Shown here piece after piece: positions 8,763-17,309 of a DNA stretch of 50,835 nt. Each line of letters begins with the position of its first letter. Positions within the stretch are counted from its first letter, which is position 1. The stretch is taken from NCBI RefSeq assembly GCF_001625695.1, contig NZ_AUXY01000103.1, positions 1 to 50,835 of the forward strand. Direction: 5' to 3'. Under the pieces are notes generated by a model that made no database searches, had not been told where the DNA came from, and saw only the letters and a list, made by a program, of their open reading frames with translations. Both the position numbers and the translations under genes were made by a program. Origin of the DNA: Pseudoalteromonas luteoviolacea H33-S. GTDB lineage: Bacteria > Pseudomonadota > Gammaproteobacteria > Enterobacterales > Alteromonadaceae.

Positions 8763-11700
8763 ATGGAAGTAAACTCAATTTTAAATCATAACGAGTACTT
8801 TGTAGACCTAGAAGACGTCGCAGTGGTGACGCGTTATAACCCTCTACCAAAAAATCATTCGATTTTGCAACATATTGAAACTCAGTCACAGTTGCAAAAT
8901 GCACTCTGTCAGAAACCTTTGTTTTGGGCACAGATGAGTGTACATGATGCCGGTTTTACCATTGTAGAAGCTGTTTATTTTTGTCGTGATAAACGTAAAG
9001 CTGCTCAACTAACGCAGTTTGTAGAGCAGTATCCTCAATATACCGTTGAAAACGTAGAAGTTGCTGGCCAGATATTTCAGGCATTACTTATGCCCAAAGG
9101 CACTGTCACAAAGCAATCTGTCAGTGAATTTTTTAATGTGTTTTTTGAATTTTCGAGACCGCTACATAAATATCGTGCCACTTTTTATTACCCGTTTGAT
9201 TTGGAAGGGGATACGGTTTTAAAGCACAAGCTTGATGCAAAGCTCAGTGATGATAACAAGCGCAAAGTATCGCTTAGCCGAGGAGATTTAAATATATCAG
9301 CGCCTCGGTATACATTTCATAGCATCGGGACAGATCAAGATAAATGGAGTCAGGAAGACAATACAGAGGTTCAAACATTTCTTTATTATAACCCTGAAGC
9401 GCAAGCGTGCTTTTTTGGTGAAAAGCCCGACTCAAATAATAGCGTTAATACGTTTGAAGAATACCGACTTAAGCTTGATAACTGTTTTTTGGGCATTGAT
9501 ACGCCAGAAAAAAAACAAGCTAGATTGCAACGCCAACAAAGTAGAGCAAAGCAAAATGCGATGTACGAGCATGACGACGTCGCACCTGAACAGGTACAAG
9601 CTTTGACACAGAATGATCACTCACCATGTGCGCGAATATTCGAGCTCGCATTGGTGCGCCACCCAATTTCTCGCGGCAGCTTTTTAATGGCAATTAACGC
9701 AGAATATTCGCCGCCTCAAGACGTTTTCAAACATGCTGTGTCAGTTTTGCGCACAATACAAAAACAACAAAAGCAATGCTTATATAAAGGCACGATTACT
9801 GATGATATATGGTGGTGGTGTATTTTGCTGGCGCCTTATGATGAGTCGCTAAAAACGAGCTTAAAGCAAATGCAGCTCGGTCGTTGGCTAAACTTTAGTA
9901 ATAAAGCGCGTATCTTATACCCGACGTTTGTTGAGCAAAAAGAAGAAGAAAAAATAGATTGCTTAGTGTTATTTTTAAACAATGTCGAACATTTAACCTA
10001 TGATTGCTCAAAACCAAAAGGGCTGACCAGCTTAAATCAACAGCAGGATAATCGACAACCTATTTCACGTTACGTGATGCGCCTTTTGTCTTTGTTTTTT
10101 ACTCAGCAAAATACCCCAAAAGAGCAAGATAATATCATTAAAAAGCTAGACCCACTGAGTCATAATCAGCATGACTCTCGTCTTTATTTAAATGCGACGT
10201 ATGGGTTATGTGGTGGTTATCCACAATCTCAGCTTGGCGAAGAGGTACTGGCACAAATCACGAGTTTAGCAACCATGGTCGATGTGCAAAAGAATCGCTT
10301 TGATTTTTATCCGACTGGCTACGCGTACAATAAAGAGTTTGTCACAAACTTAATAGACTCACAGGCTTATCGACGCTGGAAAGGCATCGGTTCTGAAACC
10401 GGTTTTAATGAGAGTGGGACAGTGACAGTGGGGTTTGGGGCTTATGCGTCAGATCATATTTTTCCGCATTGGCATACAATTTATCGACACTTTTTTAATT
10501 ACGCACTTTTGACTCGCGAAGCTTTGACGTGTTTTAAACGAGCAATGAATCAGGCAACAGATAAATTAGCAGGCGAAAATACCAGTACCAAGCCGGAGAA
10601 CAATTATCGTGAGATACGTCGTAACTTTGTTTTATTTATGAATCGGTACTGGTTTAAACATTTAAGCCATGAACAGCAAGGTTTGGAAATCTTTTCAAAA
10701 CTCTATACGGCAAAATCACTTGATATGCATTTTAATCTTGTCAAAGAGCAAGTCTCTTTTGCTGATGATTATATGGAGAGTTGGCGTAACATATATTTTG
10801 TTAATAAAGCAGACCATACAGGTCAAGTGGCGACGTTGTTGGCGCTACTCGCTATTGCATCCGCATGGCCAAGTGACTTGCCTGTATTTAGCTCGGATAT
10901 TTTCAGCCGCTTTTTGCTGGTCGTTCTGATAGGCTTTTTTATTTTGCTTGGAGTGAAAACCAAATTGTTTTCGGCAATTTATGGCTTGCTCGATTTTGCA
11001 AGTTTACCAAGGTCGTTGTATCAGTACGCGTATCATAAAATATCTTCTATGCCTTTCATTCGACACTTTTTTAGCAAAGGCGAAAAAGAATTGGTTCAGC
11101 ATTATGAAACACATTGGGATGACAGATTAGCGCAAGCCATTAAGCAAACCCATCCGTCCCAAGGCATGTCGACTTTAGCGTCAAAGCCGCTACTCAAATA
11201 CGCGTTGATCAGAGTTCAAGCTATTCATATGAATGTTCATCAAAATATGACTGCTCGTCATGCAGTTTTGAGTCTTGCATCAAAGCTCAGTGAGTTAGAA
11301 GCGCTCTCGCTTGAGCATACACAGGGCATTTACCGCGTTGACAATAACTTGGTGCACGAGCTGGCTGAGCGTATTGAGCGGGCGCTGCAACATGAGTATA
11401 AAGGCATTCAATTTGTAGTTAATCACATTGAGGGGGTAACTAATGATAACTTTATTGAGTCAAAGCAGGCCTTGCTCAAGGCGGGGCAGAGTCGGGGGGA
11501 GCTGTTAAGTATTGAAATGTGTACCCACTCAAATGAGTCGGTGAATCTCGATGGCACGCGAGGATATTGCCAACAGCAAGCCTTTTATGAGGCCGAATTA
11601 AGCGATTATGCGAAACTTGCCAAGCTTAATAACCCTAAGTTTGTTAAGCGTTATTATGCAAATGGCTTTGATCAAATCAGTAATGACCAAGGTTTTGTAA

Positions 11701-12662
11701 ACCTAGATAGCAAACTGGCTTACCTTTACTTTTCTGGCAATCAATTGTCTAAAATTAAGCAGGAATATGTACAAACAGCGGATGATCTGTTGCACTTTGA
11801 AAAGCATATTCGTCAACTCAAGGGTGAGTTGTTACATAAGTTGCTGTCGTATTTAGAAAGCAATGAAGACGCTGTTTTTACAGACATGATTAAGGATCAT
11901 AAGGGAAATAAGGCTATTTTACGTATTAAGCTTGAAACCTTACTGTGGGGCAATGAGCAAACGTTGTTTGTACTTCCGGCCTCTCAAGGTTTTAAAGTGT
12001 TGGCTAAATTAATGGCGTGGACTAAAGGCTGGTCTATTAGTAAAAAAAGCACTGAAGCAAATGGCTCGCCGGTGACAACCACTTACCCGCTAACTCAGGT
12101 CTTTTCTTTGGTATTCTGTCACCACGATGCACCAGCAAGCTTAATACAGCAACATGCAATCAACCTAACTAAAAGCGTTAATTATGATGGTACAAATAAT
12201 GGCTATAGAGTGGCTGTGTTAGAGCAAGGTGATTTGGCGTGTTTAGAGGCGCATGACAATATTACTTGTTATTTCGGTGATAAGGCGGCGTATATGAAGA
12301 GTATCGTTCCAGCAAGTTTGAAAATGATGGACCTATGTAATTTAGGGAGTGAGTTGCGTCATTTTGTTGTTAAAGACACGATTGAAAATCTTGCTTCTAA
12401 TCATGAAAGTATGGCTGCTTTACTCGTGGCTGAGCAGCAATTTGCATTTACTGCTGGTATCGATAGCACTCAGTTACACGCATTTATGTCATTGGCCAGT
12501 AAGGTGTTGATGGGAGATGAAATCGCTTTTGAATCGAGTTTGTCTCAGCGCCAAAGTATGTGGTTATTGCTCGTTGAATTTTGGGATTACATTAGACTTG
12601 AATATCAGCATGAAACACTAAGTTCAGCATCAACAACACAGATTCATAGCGTGAGCCATTAA
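8763..12662 (+). CDS. Giant CorA-like two-helix membrane protein, second gene of a two-gene system
   Basis: This 1299-residue protein matches nothing I can name. Residues 1-600 are soluble, Tyr/His/Trp-rich and have no signal peptide. A long helical stretch (about 600-685, with FMNRYWF and HEQQGLEIF) leads into two hydrophobic helices near 688-705 and 714-733. Helical stalk plus two closely spaced helices resembles CorA-type ion channels, but the GMN loop signature of classic CorA is absent. Unlike CorA, about 560 more residues follow on the far side of the membrane pair. No Walker, nuclease or protease motif is obvious. The ribosome binding site is poor, which fits coupling to the DHH-like gene just upstream. 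Its position beside a restriction system suggests, but does not prove, a defence role. Confidence 0.6.
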   Translation: MEVNSILNHNEYFVDLEDVAVVTRYNPLPKNHSILQHIETQSQLQNALCQKPLFWAQMSVHDAGFTIVEAVYFCRDKRKAAQLTQFVEQYPQYTVENVEVAGQIFQALLMPKGTVTKQSVSEFFNVFFEFSRPLHKYRATFYYPFDLEGDTVLKHKLDAKLSDDNKRKVSLSRGDLNISAPRYTFHSIGTDQDKWSQEDNTEVQTFLYYNPEAQACFFGEKPDSNNSVNTFEEYRLKLDNCFLGIDTPEKKQARLQRQQSRAKQNAMYEHDDVAPEQVQALTQNDHSPCARIFELALVRHPISRGSFLMAINAEYSPPQDVFKHAVSVLRTIQKQQKQCLYKGTITDDIWWWCILLAPYDESLKTSLKQMQLGRWLNFSNKARILYPTFVEQKEEEKIDCLVLFLNNVEHLTYDCSKPKGLTSLNQQQDNRQPISRYVMRLLSLFFTQQNTPKEQDNIIKKLDPLSHNQHDSRLYLNATYGLCGGYPQSQLGEEVLAQITSLATMVDVQKNRFDFYPTGYAYNKEFVTNLIDSQAYRRWKGIGSETGFNESGTVTVGFGAYASDHIFPHWHTIYRHFFNYALLTREALTCFKRAMNQATDKLAGENTSTKPENNYREIRRNFVLFMNRYWFKHLSHEQQGLEIFSKLYTAKSLDMHFNLVKEQVSFADDYMESWRNIYFVNKADHTGQVATLLALLAIASAWPSDLPVFSSDIFSRFLLVVLIGFFILLGVKTKLFSAIYGLLDFASLPRSLYQYAYHKISSMPFIRHFFSKGEKELVQHYETHWDDRLAQAIKQTHPSQGMSTLASKPLLKYALIRVQAIHMNVHQNMTARHAVLSLASKLSELEALSLEHTQGIYRVDNNLVHELAERIERALQHEYKGIQFVVNHIEGVTNDNFIESKQALLKAGQSRGELLSIEMCTHSNESVNLDGTRGYCQQQAFYEAELSDYAKLAKLNNPKFVKRYYANGFDQISNDQGFVNLDSKLAYLYFSGNQLSKIKQEYVQTADDLLHFEKHIRQLKGELLHKLLSYLESNEDAVFTDMIKDHKGNKAILRIKLETLLWGNEQTLFVLPASQGFKVLAKLMAWTKGWSISKKSTEANGSPVTTTYPLTQVFSLVFCHHDAPASLIQQHAINLTKSVNYDGTNNGYRVAVLEQGDLACLEAHDNITCYFGDKAAYMKSIVPASLKMMDLCNLGSELRHFVVKDTIENLASNHESMAALLVAEQQFAFTAGIDSTQLHAFMSLASKVLMGDEIAFESSLSQRQSMWLLLVEFWDYIRLEYQHETLSSASTTQIHSVSH

Positions 12663-12677
12663 CGTCTGAGTTATTTA

Positions 12678-12703
12678 ACCGTGTTGTGTAATAACAGCAC
12701 GGT
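12678..12703 (+). terminator. Hairpin after the CorA-like gene
   Basis: A 10-bp stem (ACCGTGTTGT with ACAGCACGGT, one wobble) lies 16 bases after the stop. No T-run follows, so it may protect the 3' end rather than terminate. Confidence 0.45.
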
Positions 12704-12772
12704 CATTGCGATGTATGGACCTTTGACACACTCTAACAGCAAGATAAAAAAGTAGCGCTCACCATCAAGGGA

Positions 12773-13321
12773 TTAAGGCCTAGTTATTTTTTTTCCCCAC
12801 CCGATAAACATAAAGGTACTTATAATCATCATACAGACCCAAAGGTACTTTGCTGAATCATGTTGGTGTTCTTTTTTATGCATATAAGATTCAAATCGAT
12901 ATAGAACAGTCCCGTTATTTTCCATGTAAGTAATTTGGTTCCAACCTTGTGTAATTTTTAGGTTCAATCTGTCGCCAACCCGAATGTAATCTTTGAGTTT
13001 TGTACAAGTATTTGAAGGTATAACTTCGTGTAGCGAGATCCTGAGCTTACGAGGTGCACCTTGAAGTAATAGGTTGATAGTACCTGCTGAACCATAACGT
13101 GAGCTTCCCTTTTTAGGGTTACTGCAGGTAAGTTCTGTGACGGTGCTTGATATACGGTGATATTTTTGTTGAAGAACAGATTTTCTCTCAAAGCTATCAA
13201 GCGAAAAGGTAAACTTAAATAAAGCGAACATAAATAAACTGGCTGCAAAGATGAGCTTGGCTCGCCTCACAATAATGTGAGCGTTACCATTAATCTTGTC
13301 TTCTAATGATGGTCTTGCCAA
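12773..13321 (-). CDS. Membrane protein of unknown function
   Basis: 182 residues with two membrane helices, one near residues 22-40 and one near 158-176, and a roughly 115-residue domain between them with two Cys residues. The TTG start is supported by GGAAG about 7 bases upstream. The two-helix architecture is like small DUF3592-type membrane proteins, but I see no sure family match. It stands alone between the CorA-like gene and the tRNA cluster and points towards the former. Confidence 0.6.
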   Translation of the reverse strand: MARPSLEDKINGNAHIIVRRAKLIFAASLFMFALFKFTFSLDSFERKSVLQQKYHRISSTVTELTCSNPKKGSSRYGSAGTINLLLQGAPRKLRISLHEVIPSNTCTKLKDYIRVGDRLNLKITQGWNQITYMENNGTVLYRFESYMHKKEHQHDSAKYLWVCMMIISTFMFIGWGKKITRP

Positions 13322-13428
13322 AAATGCTTCCAGATTTATTTAATAAAAGGCAGAAAATAAGAACTACGAATTTTTGCATTTATTAATGTAAATGTGAAGA
13401 TGAAATGAGAAAAGGCAATAAAACAATT

Positions 13429-13505
13429 TGGTACGACCGAGTGGATTCGAACCACCGACCCCTACCATGTCAAGGTAGTGCTCTAACCAACTGAGCTACG
13501 GTCGT
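13429..13505 (-). tRNA. tRNA-Val (GAC), copy 4 in transcription order
   Basis: A 77-nt cloverleaf on the minus strand: acceptor ACGACCG with CGGTCGT, D arm GCTC...GAGC, anticodon loop TTGACAT (anticodon GAC), T loop TTCGAAT, encoded CCA. The anticodon stem is CTACC/GGTAG, the same as the copy at 13647. Confidence 0.97.
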
Positions 13506-13538
13506 ACTATAGATATGAGTTACTTAACAAGGTTAAGT

Positions 13539-13615
13539 TGGTACGACCGAGTGGATTCGAACCACCGACCCCCACCATGTCAAGGTGGTGCTCTAACCAA
13601 CTGAGCTACGGTCGT
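13539..13615 (-). tRNA. tRNA-Val (GAC), copy 3 in transcription order
   Basis: A 77-nt tRNA with CCA, identical to its neighbours except for the anticodon stem CCACC/GGTGG (a paired change). The anticodon is GAC. Confidence 0.97.
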
Positions 13616-13646
13616 ACTATAGAGATTGACTTAATTTAGTTAAAGT

Positions 13647-13723
13647 TGGTACGACCGAGTGGATTCGAACCACCGACCCCTACCATGTCAAGGTAGTGCT
13701 CTAACCAACTGAGCTACGGTCGT
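13647..13723 (-). tRNA. tRNA-Val (GAC), copy 2 in transcription order
   Basis: A 77-nt tRNA with CCA and anticodon GAC. Anticodon stem CTACC/GGTAG. Confidence 0.97.
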
Positions 13724-13759
13724 ATCATATAAGTGTTTTAAAACTTAACTAAATTAAGT

Positions 13760-13836
13760 TGGTACGACCGAGTGGATTCGAACCACCGACCCCCACCATG
13801 TCAAGGTGGTGCTCTAACCAACTGAGCTACGGTCGT
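13760..13836 (-). tRNA. tRNA-Val (GAC), copy 1 in transcription order
   Basis: A 77-nt tRNA with CCA and anticodon GAC, first in the cluster and directly downstream of the promoter at 13869-13897. Anticodon stem CCACC/GGTGG. Confidence 0.97.
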
Positions 13837-13868
13837 ACAATGTGCCATGTTTCTTGGCAACGGCGGCT

Positions 13869-13897
13869 AATATATAGTGCTCTGCGAAATGGATCAA
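13869..13897 (-). promoter_or_regulatory. Sigma70 promoter of the tRNA-Val cluster
   Basis: On the minus strand a -35 box TTGATC and a -10 box TATATT are separated by exactly 17 bases. They are followed by a GC-rich discriminator (AGCCGCC), which is typical of growth-rate and stringently controlled stable RNA promoters. The first tRNA starts about 32 bases downstream of the -10 box. Confidence 0.75.
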
Positions 13898-13937
13898 GTA
13901 TCTTTGCTAAATTTTTGTTTGTCTGCGGTTTTTTCGA

Positions 13938-14924
13938 TCACAACGGACTAACTTTGCACACTTTGTAGAAGTTTTGCCACCAAAAAACGTGCTCCTTCGC
14001 TGATTGCTTTAACTCAACCAATAAAGGGGTGATGACATTAGGGTAGTCTTGTTGGCCAAATTTATGTGAGAAAGTCTCAAAGTGGGGCTCCACATCATGC
14101 AAACGTTTCACCAGTTGTGATTGATACGCTTGAATATCCTGAATGTAGAACTTTTGAAATACATTGTTGAGTACTTGAGCGCGCTTTTTGTTTTTCCCAG
14201 CAGGACAGACTTTATTCTCTAAATCTAACGAGTTGAGCCACGTGGTGGTTGCCTGATTCCAAGCAATTTGGGATCGGGTACTGGTGATCAGGCTTTGCAC
14301 ATAATTATTGTTATTCAGCTTCTCTAGGGCGTCTGTCAGCATCTCGCCATCGGCTTTGTTTGGTTCACTTAAGCTATCTATTAAGCTGCTTAGCGTATTT
14401 AGCGCTTCCAAGGCATGAATTTCCCCTTGGCTAGTCTCACGCTGCACTTCACTGAAGGTCAGTGTATAAAACTGATTCAATTCTTTTTCATGGGAAAACA
14501 CGTAAGCCAGCATAGGGTAGAGCTGCCCAAGCTTCTCCTGTCTTGCAAGGTTTAAGGCTTGTTGCACATCTTGTGGTGTTCTGTCGTCGTCAATACATGC
14601 TTGCGCATAGCGTATAAAGTTAAGGTTGTATTTGAATTGTTCGCTTGGCTTAGCGAGCTTGCCTAATTGATTGTTATGATTGGCAATGTGTGTAGAAACC
14701 CGGCAGTGGCCGAGTCCGGCAAGATCTATAACGGAGATGGAGTAGCTGGCTTTTGGTTTGTCGAAGGCTGAGTATGACAGCACACTCAGCGATCCGATAG
14801 ATAACCCGTCGGTATTGAACACCTTGCCAAGGCGTTTTGTATACGTTTGGTTTGTGTCACTGGGTGCTGGTGTGCACCCAAACAAAACCGTGCTAAGTGC
14901 TAAGAGCAGCAGTTTGCATTTCAA
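13938..14924 (-). CDS. DUF3080 family lipoprotein
   Basis: 328 residues beginning with a lipoprotein signal (Lys-rich start, Leu/Ala-rich core, lipobox LFGC with Cys17). It is expected in the envelope; its function is unknown. The start is TTG 14924, supported by a strong GAGGAG box 9 bases upstream; the ATG at 14919 is in another frame. The gene overlaps the last 32 bases of norM on the same strand, so the pair is translationally coupled. norM, ribE and DUF3080 genes are commonly neighbours in marine gammaproteobacteria. Confidence 0.85.
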   Translation of the reverse strand: MKCKLLLLALSTVLFGCTPAPSDTNQTYTKRLGKVFNTDGLSIGSLSVLSYSAFDKPKASYSISVIDLAGLGHCRVSTHIANHNNQLGKLAKPSEQFKYNLNFIRYAQACIDDDRTPQDVQQALNLARQEKLGQLYPMLAYVFSHEKELNQFYTLTFSEVQRETSQGEIHALEALNTLSSLIDSLSEPNKADGEMLTDALEKLNNNNYVQSLITSTRSQIAWNQATTTWLNSLDLENKVCPAGKNKKRAQVLNNVFQKFYIQDIQAYQSQLVKRLHDVEPHFETFSHKFGQQDYPNVITPLLVELKQSAKEHVFWWQNFYKVCKVSPL

Positions 14925-16254
14925 CGAGTTTTCTCCTCACAAAATATATCAGTAGCACAGCAGCCACTGTGAGACCAACAATGATACCAACCCAAAAGCC
15001 AGTCGGTCCCATGGCTGGTACTATTAGGTCTGTTTTTGCTAATACGTATCCAAGCGTAAAGCCGATTACCCAGTATGAGATAAAGGTTACCCCAGTAATA
15101 GGTTTGGTGTATCTTAGGCCACGTAAAACGCCATTTGCAGAGACTTGCAGTGCATCAGGTAACTGATAAACACAGGCGAGTATAATTATACTCGATGCGA
15201 GCATGGCAACTTCTTTTTCTTGTGTGTAAAGCCAACTGATGTCATGTCTGATCAGATAGGTGCCTAAAGCGACAATGGCTGCAACACCAACGGCCAGTAT
15301 AAAGCTGGTGTAGGTTGCGTTGACCAATCGTTCAATGTTGTTTTGTCCGCTGATATTGCCAATCCTAATACCGATAGCCATCGATAAACTAAGCGGCAAC
15401 ATAAACAAGATCATGGTTACACTCGCAGCAACCTGATGCCCAGATACGGCAACGGCACCTAAATCAGCAATAAACAATGGGATACACGCAAATAGTGTCA
15501 CTTCAAAAAAAGTAGCAAATGAGATAGGCAATCCGAGTTTGGCGATCTGCAATATGGTTTCTTTGTGCGGCTTCATAAAATCACTGATCAGCCATTTGCC
15601 TTTTAACTCTTTGCTTTTCAGGCTGTAGCAAATTTGTGCAATGGCCATGGTCCAAATAACAATGCTGGTGGCAACACCACATCCGGCACCGCCTAAGGCA
15701 GGCATGCCTAACTTGCCATAAATAAAGATGTAGTTGGCGATAACATTTATCCCCAAACCGAGTAAGCCGATATAAAAAGCAACTTTAGTATTGCCCATAC
15801 CCTCGGTGACATTTCGGTACACAGAGAAGACTAAAAACGCAACGAGACCATATTTAACATAATCGATATAATCTTGTGCCATTTGGGCAATTTCAGGGCT
15901 TGCACCGGTACTGGCAAATAAATAGGGGGTGAAATAACTGGCAATAAACCCTAATGAAGATAGCATCAATGCCAAGTATAAACCTTGTTGAAAATATCGT
16001 TTTATACTGTCTTCATCATTGGCGCCGACGCTATGGGCAACCATACTGGTAAGCGCTAATAAAATAGCCTGTAAAGAAAACATCAAGGGGTTGAGTGCGC
16101 CAGTTGCAATTGAGAGCGCAGCCAAGTCGTTTGGACTCACTTGTCCTGCCATCATGGTATCGACAACAGACATCATCACGAGAGTCACTTGGGCTAATAG
16201 AACGGGTGTGGCAAGTCTAATTAACTTTTTGGCTTCCCAGAGTTCAAACTTCAT
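14893..16254 (-). CDS. norM: MATE family multidrug efflux pump NorM
   Basis: 453-residue inner-membrane cation/drug antiporter with the usual 12 hydrophobic helices. The N-terminal LIRLATPVLLAQ and the VDTMMAGQVS stretch after helix 1 are typical of NorM, as is internal two-fold symmetry (a second bundle begins near residue 240 with LGLPISFATFFEV). Exporting dyes and fluoroquinolones by Na+ or H+ antiport is family knowledge. It is divergent from ribE, with a 137-bp shared upstream region. Confidence 0.93.
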   Translation of the reverse strand: MKFELWEAKKLIRLATPVLLAQVTLVMMSVVDTMMAGQVSPNDLAALSIATGALNPLMFSLQAILLALTSMVAHSVGANDEDSIKRYFQQGLYLALMLSSLGFIASYFTPYLFASTGASPEIAQMAQDYIDYVKYGLVAFLVFSVYRNVTEGMGNTKVAFYIGLLGLGINVIANYIFIYGKLGMPALGGAGCGVATSIVIWTMAIAQICYSLKSKELKGKWLISDFMKPHKETILQIAKLGLPISFATFFEVTLFACIPLFIADLGAVAVSGHQVAASVTMILFMLPLSLSMAIGIRIGNISGQNNIERLVNATYTSFILAVGVAAIVALGTYLIRHDISWLYTQEKEVAMLASSIIILACVYQLPDALQVSANGVLRGLRYTKPITGVTFISYWVIGFTLGYVLAKTDLIVPAMGPTGFWVGIIVGLTVAAVLLIYFVRRKLVEMQTAALST

Positions 16255-16391
16255 CTTAAAACTCAGTATTTCTAAAAAAAGGCATTCTATTGAAGTTTGT
16301 CATTTTTATCTACGAAATAAGTGTGTAAATATGTTTCGACGGAGCAGGGCATCAGGTAGAATGGCGGCATAATTTTTACCTCGGAAAAAAC

Positions 16392-17033
16392 ATGTTTACT
16401 GGAATTGTTCAAACTCAAGCGTCTGTGGTTAGCGCATCATTAAATGATGGCGTTATGCGTTTAGTCTTATCTGTTGGCAACGAGCATTTACAGCAACTTA
16501 CCATTGGTGCCAGTATCGCAGTGAATGGCTGCTGTCTAACCGTCGTGCAATTTGAGGCTAGTCAGTCTGATGTGGTTGGTCAAGTTAGCTTTGACGTCAT
16601 TGATGAGTCATTAAAGTTAACCAACTTAGGCTTACTTAAATGTGGTGATAAAGTAAATTTTGAACGCTCTGTCACTTTTGGCACAGAGCTAGGTGGGCAT
16701 ATAGTCTCTGGGCATATCCATGATATGGCGATTGTAGATAGCGTGATTAAAACAGCGGACAATGTAAAAATAAAATTGCTGTTAGATGCTAACTGGTCAA
16801 AATATGTTTTTTATAAAGGTTTTATATCTGTTAATGGCGCGAGCTTAACTGTCGGCGAAGTGGACGAGCAAGGCTTTTGGTTACATTTAATTCCTGAAAC
16901 GCTTTCGATCACCAATATCGGCAAGATTCAATCAGGTGATAAGCTCAACATTGAGGTCGATCAGCAAACCTACACTATCGTCAACACGGTTGAGCATTAT
17001 TTGCGTAAAAACACCTTAAGCCCAATGGGCTAA
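16392..17033 (+). CDS. ribE: Riboflavin synthase, alpha chain
   Basis: Converts two 6,7-dimethyl-8-ribityllumazine molecules into riboflavin and the pyrimidine precursor. 213 residues with the hallmark N-terminus MFTGIVQ and two homologous lumazine-binding barrels (about 1-97 and 98-195), each with a GASIAVNGCCLTV / GASLTVGEV-type motif, plus the C-terminal trimerisation helix. No FMN riboswitch is visible upstream, so it is probably constitutive. Its stop overlaps the stop of the convergent CPXCG gene. Confidence 0.96.
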   Translation: MFTGIVQTQASVVSASLNDGVMRLVLSVGNEHLQQLTIGASIAVNGCCLTVVQFEASQSDVVGQVSFDVIDESLKLTNLGLLKCGDKVNFERSVTFGTELGGHIVSGHIHDMAIVDSVIKTADNVKIKLLLDANWSKYVFYKGFISVNGASLTVGEVDEQGFWLHLIPETLSITNIGKIQSGDKLNIEVDQQTYTIVNTVEHYLRKNTLSPMG

Positions 17034-17233
17034 AAAATTTGCTCGTCGTCACTGTCAATTCGTAATTCCAATTTGTTGATTGCTTCGTCTATGTGCATGT
17101 TCAAATGAATTGGATTGCAACATGCGGCGCAATCTTCATAAAAATCTTGGTCGCCCTCACTGATATCTAAATCAACAAAAATATGATGACCACAGTGGGG
17201 GCAGCTGATCCTTTGGTTATACAGCTGCTTCAT
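17030..17233 (-). CDS. CPXCG-motif cysteine-rich protein
   Basis: 67 residues with CPHCG near residue 11 and a second CAACC cluster near 36, spaced like a zinc ribbon. This matches the small Cys_rich_CPXCG family, of unknown function. The stop codons of this gene and ribE overlap (convergent, CTAA). Confidence 0.88.
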   Translation of the reverse strand: MKQLYNQRISCPHCGHHIFVDLDISEGDQDFYEDCAACCNPIHLNMHIDEAINKLELRIDSDDEQIF

Positions 17234-17309
17234 AATATGGCTCCAACAACCGCCTTGAATTCCATTATTAACTATAGCAGTTTTTGCAATTATTACCGCG
17301 CGATGACAG

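Noticed and set aside
13759..13968. 69-codon open frame across a tRNA
   Set aside because: It reads through the antisense of a tRNA-Val gene, a well-known false ORF.
16255..16391. FMN riboswitch upstream of ribE
   Set aside because: The 137-bp region shows none of the conserved RFN element blocks.
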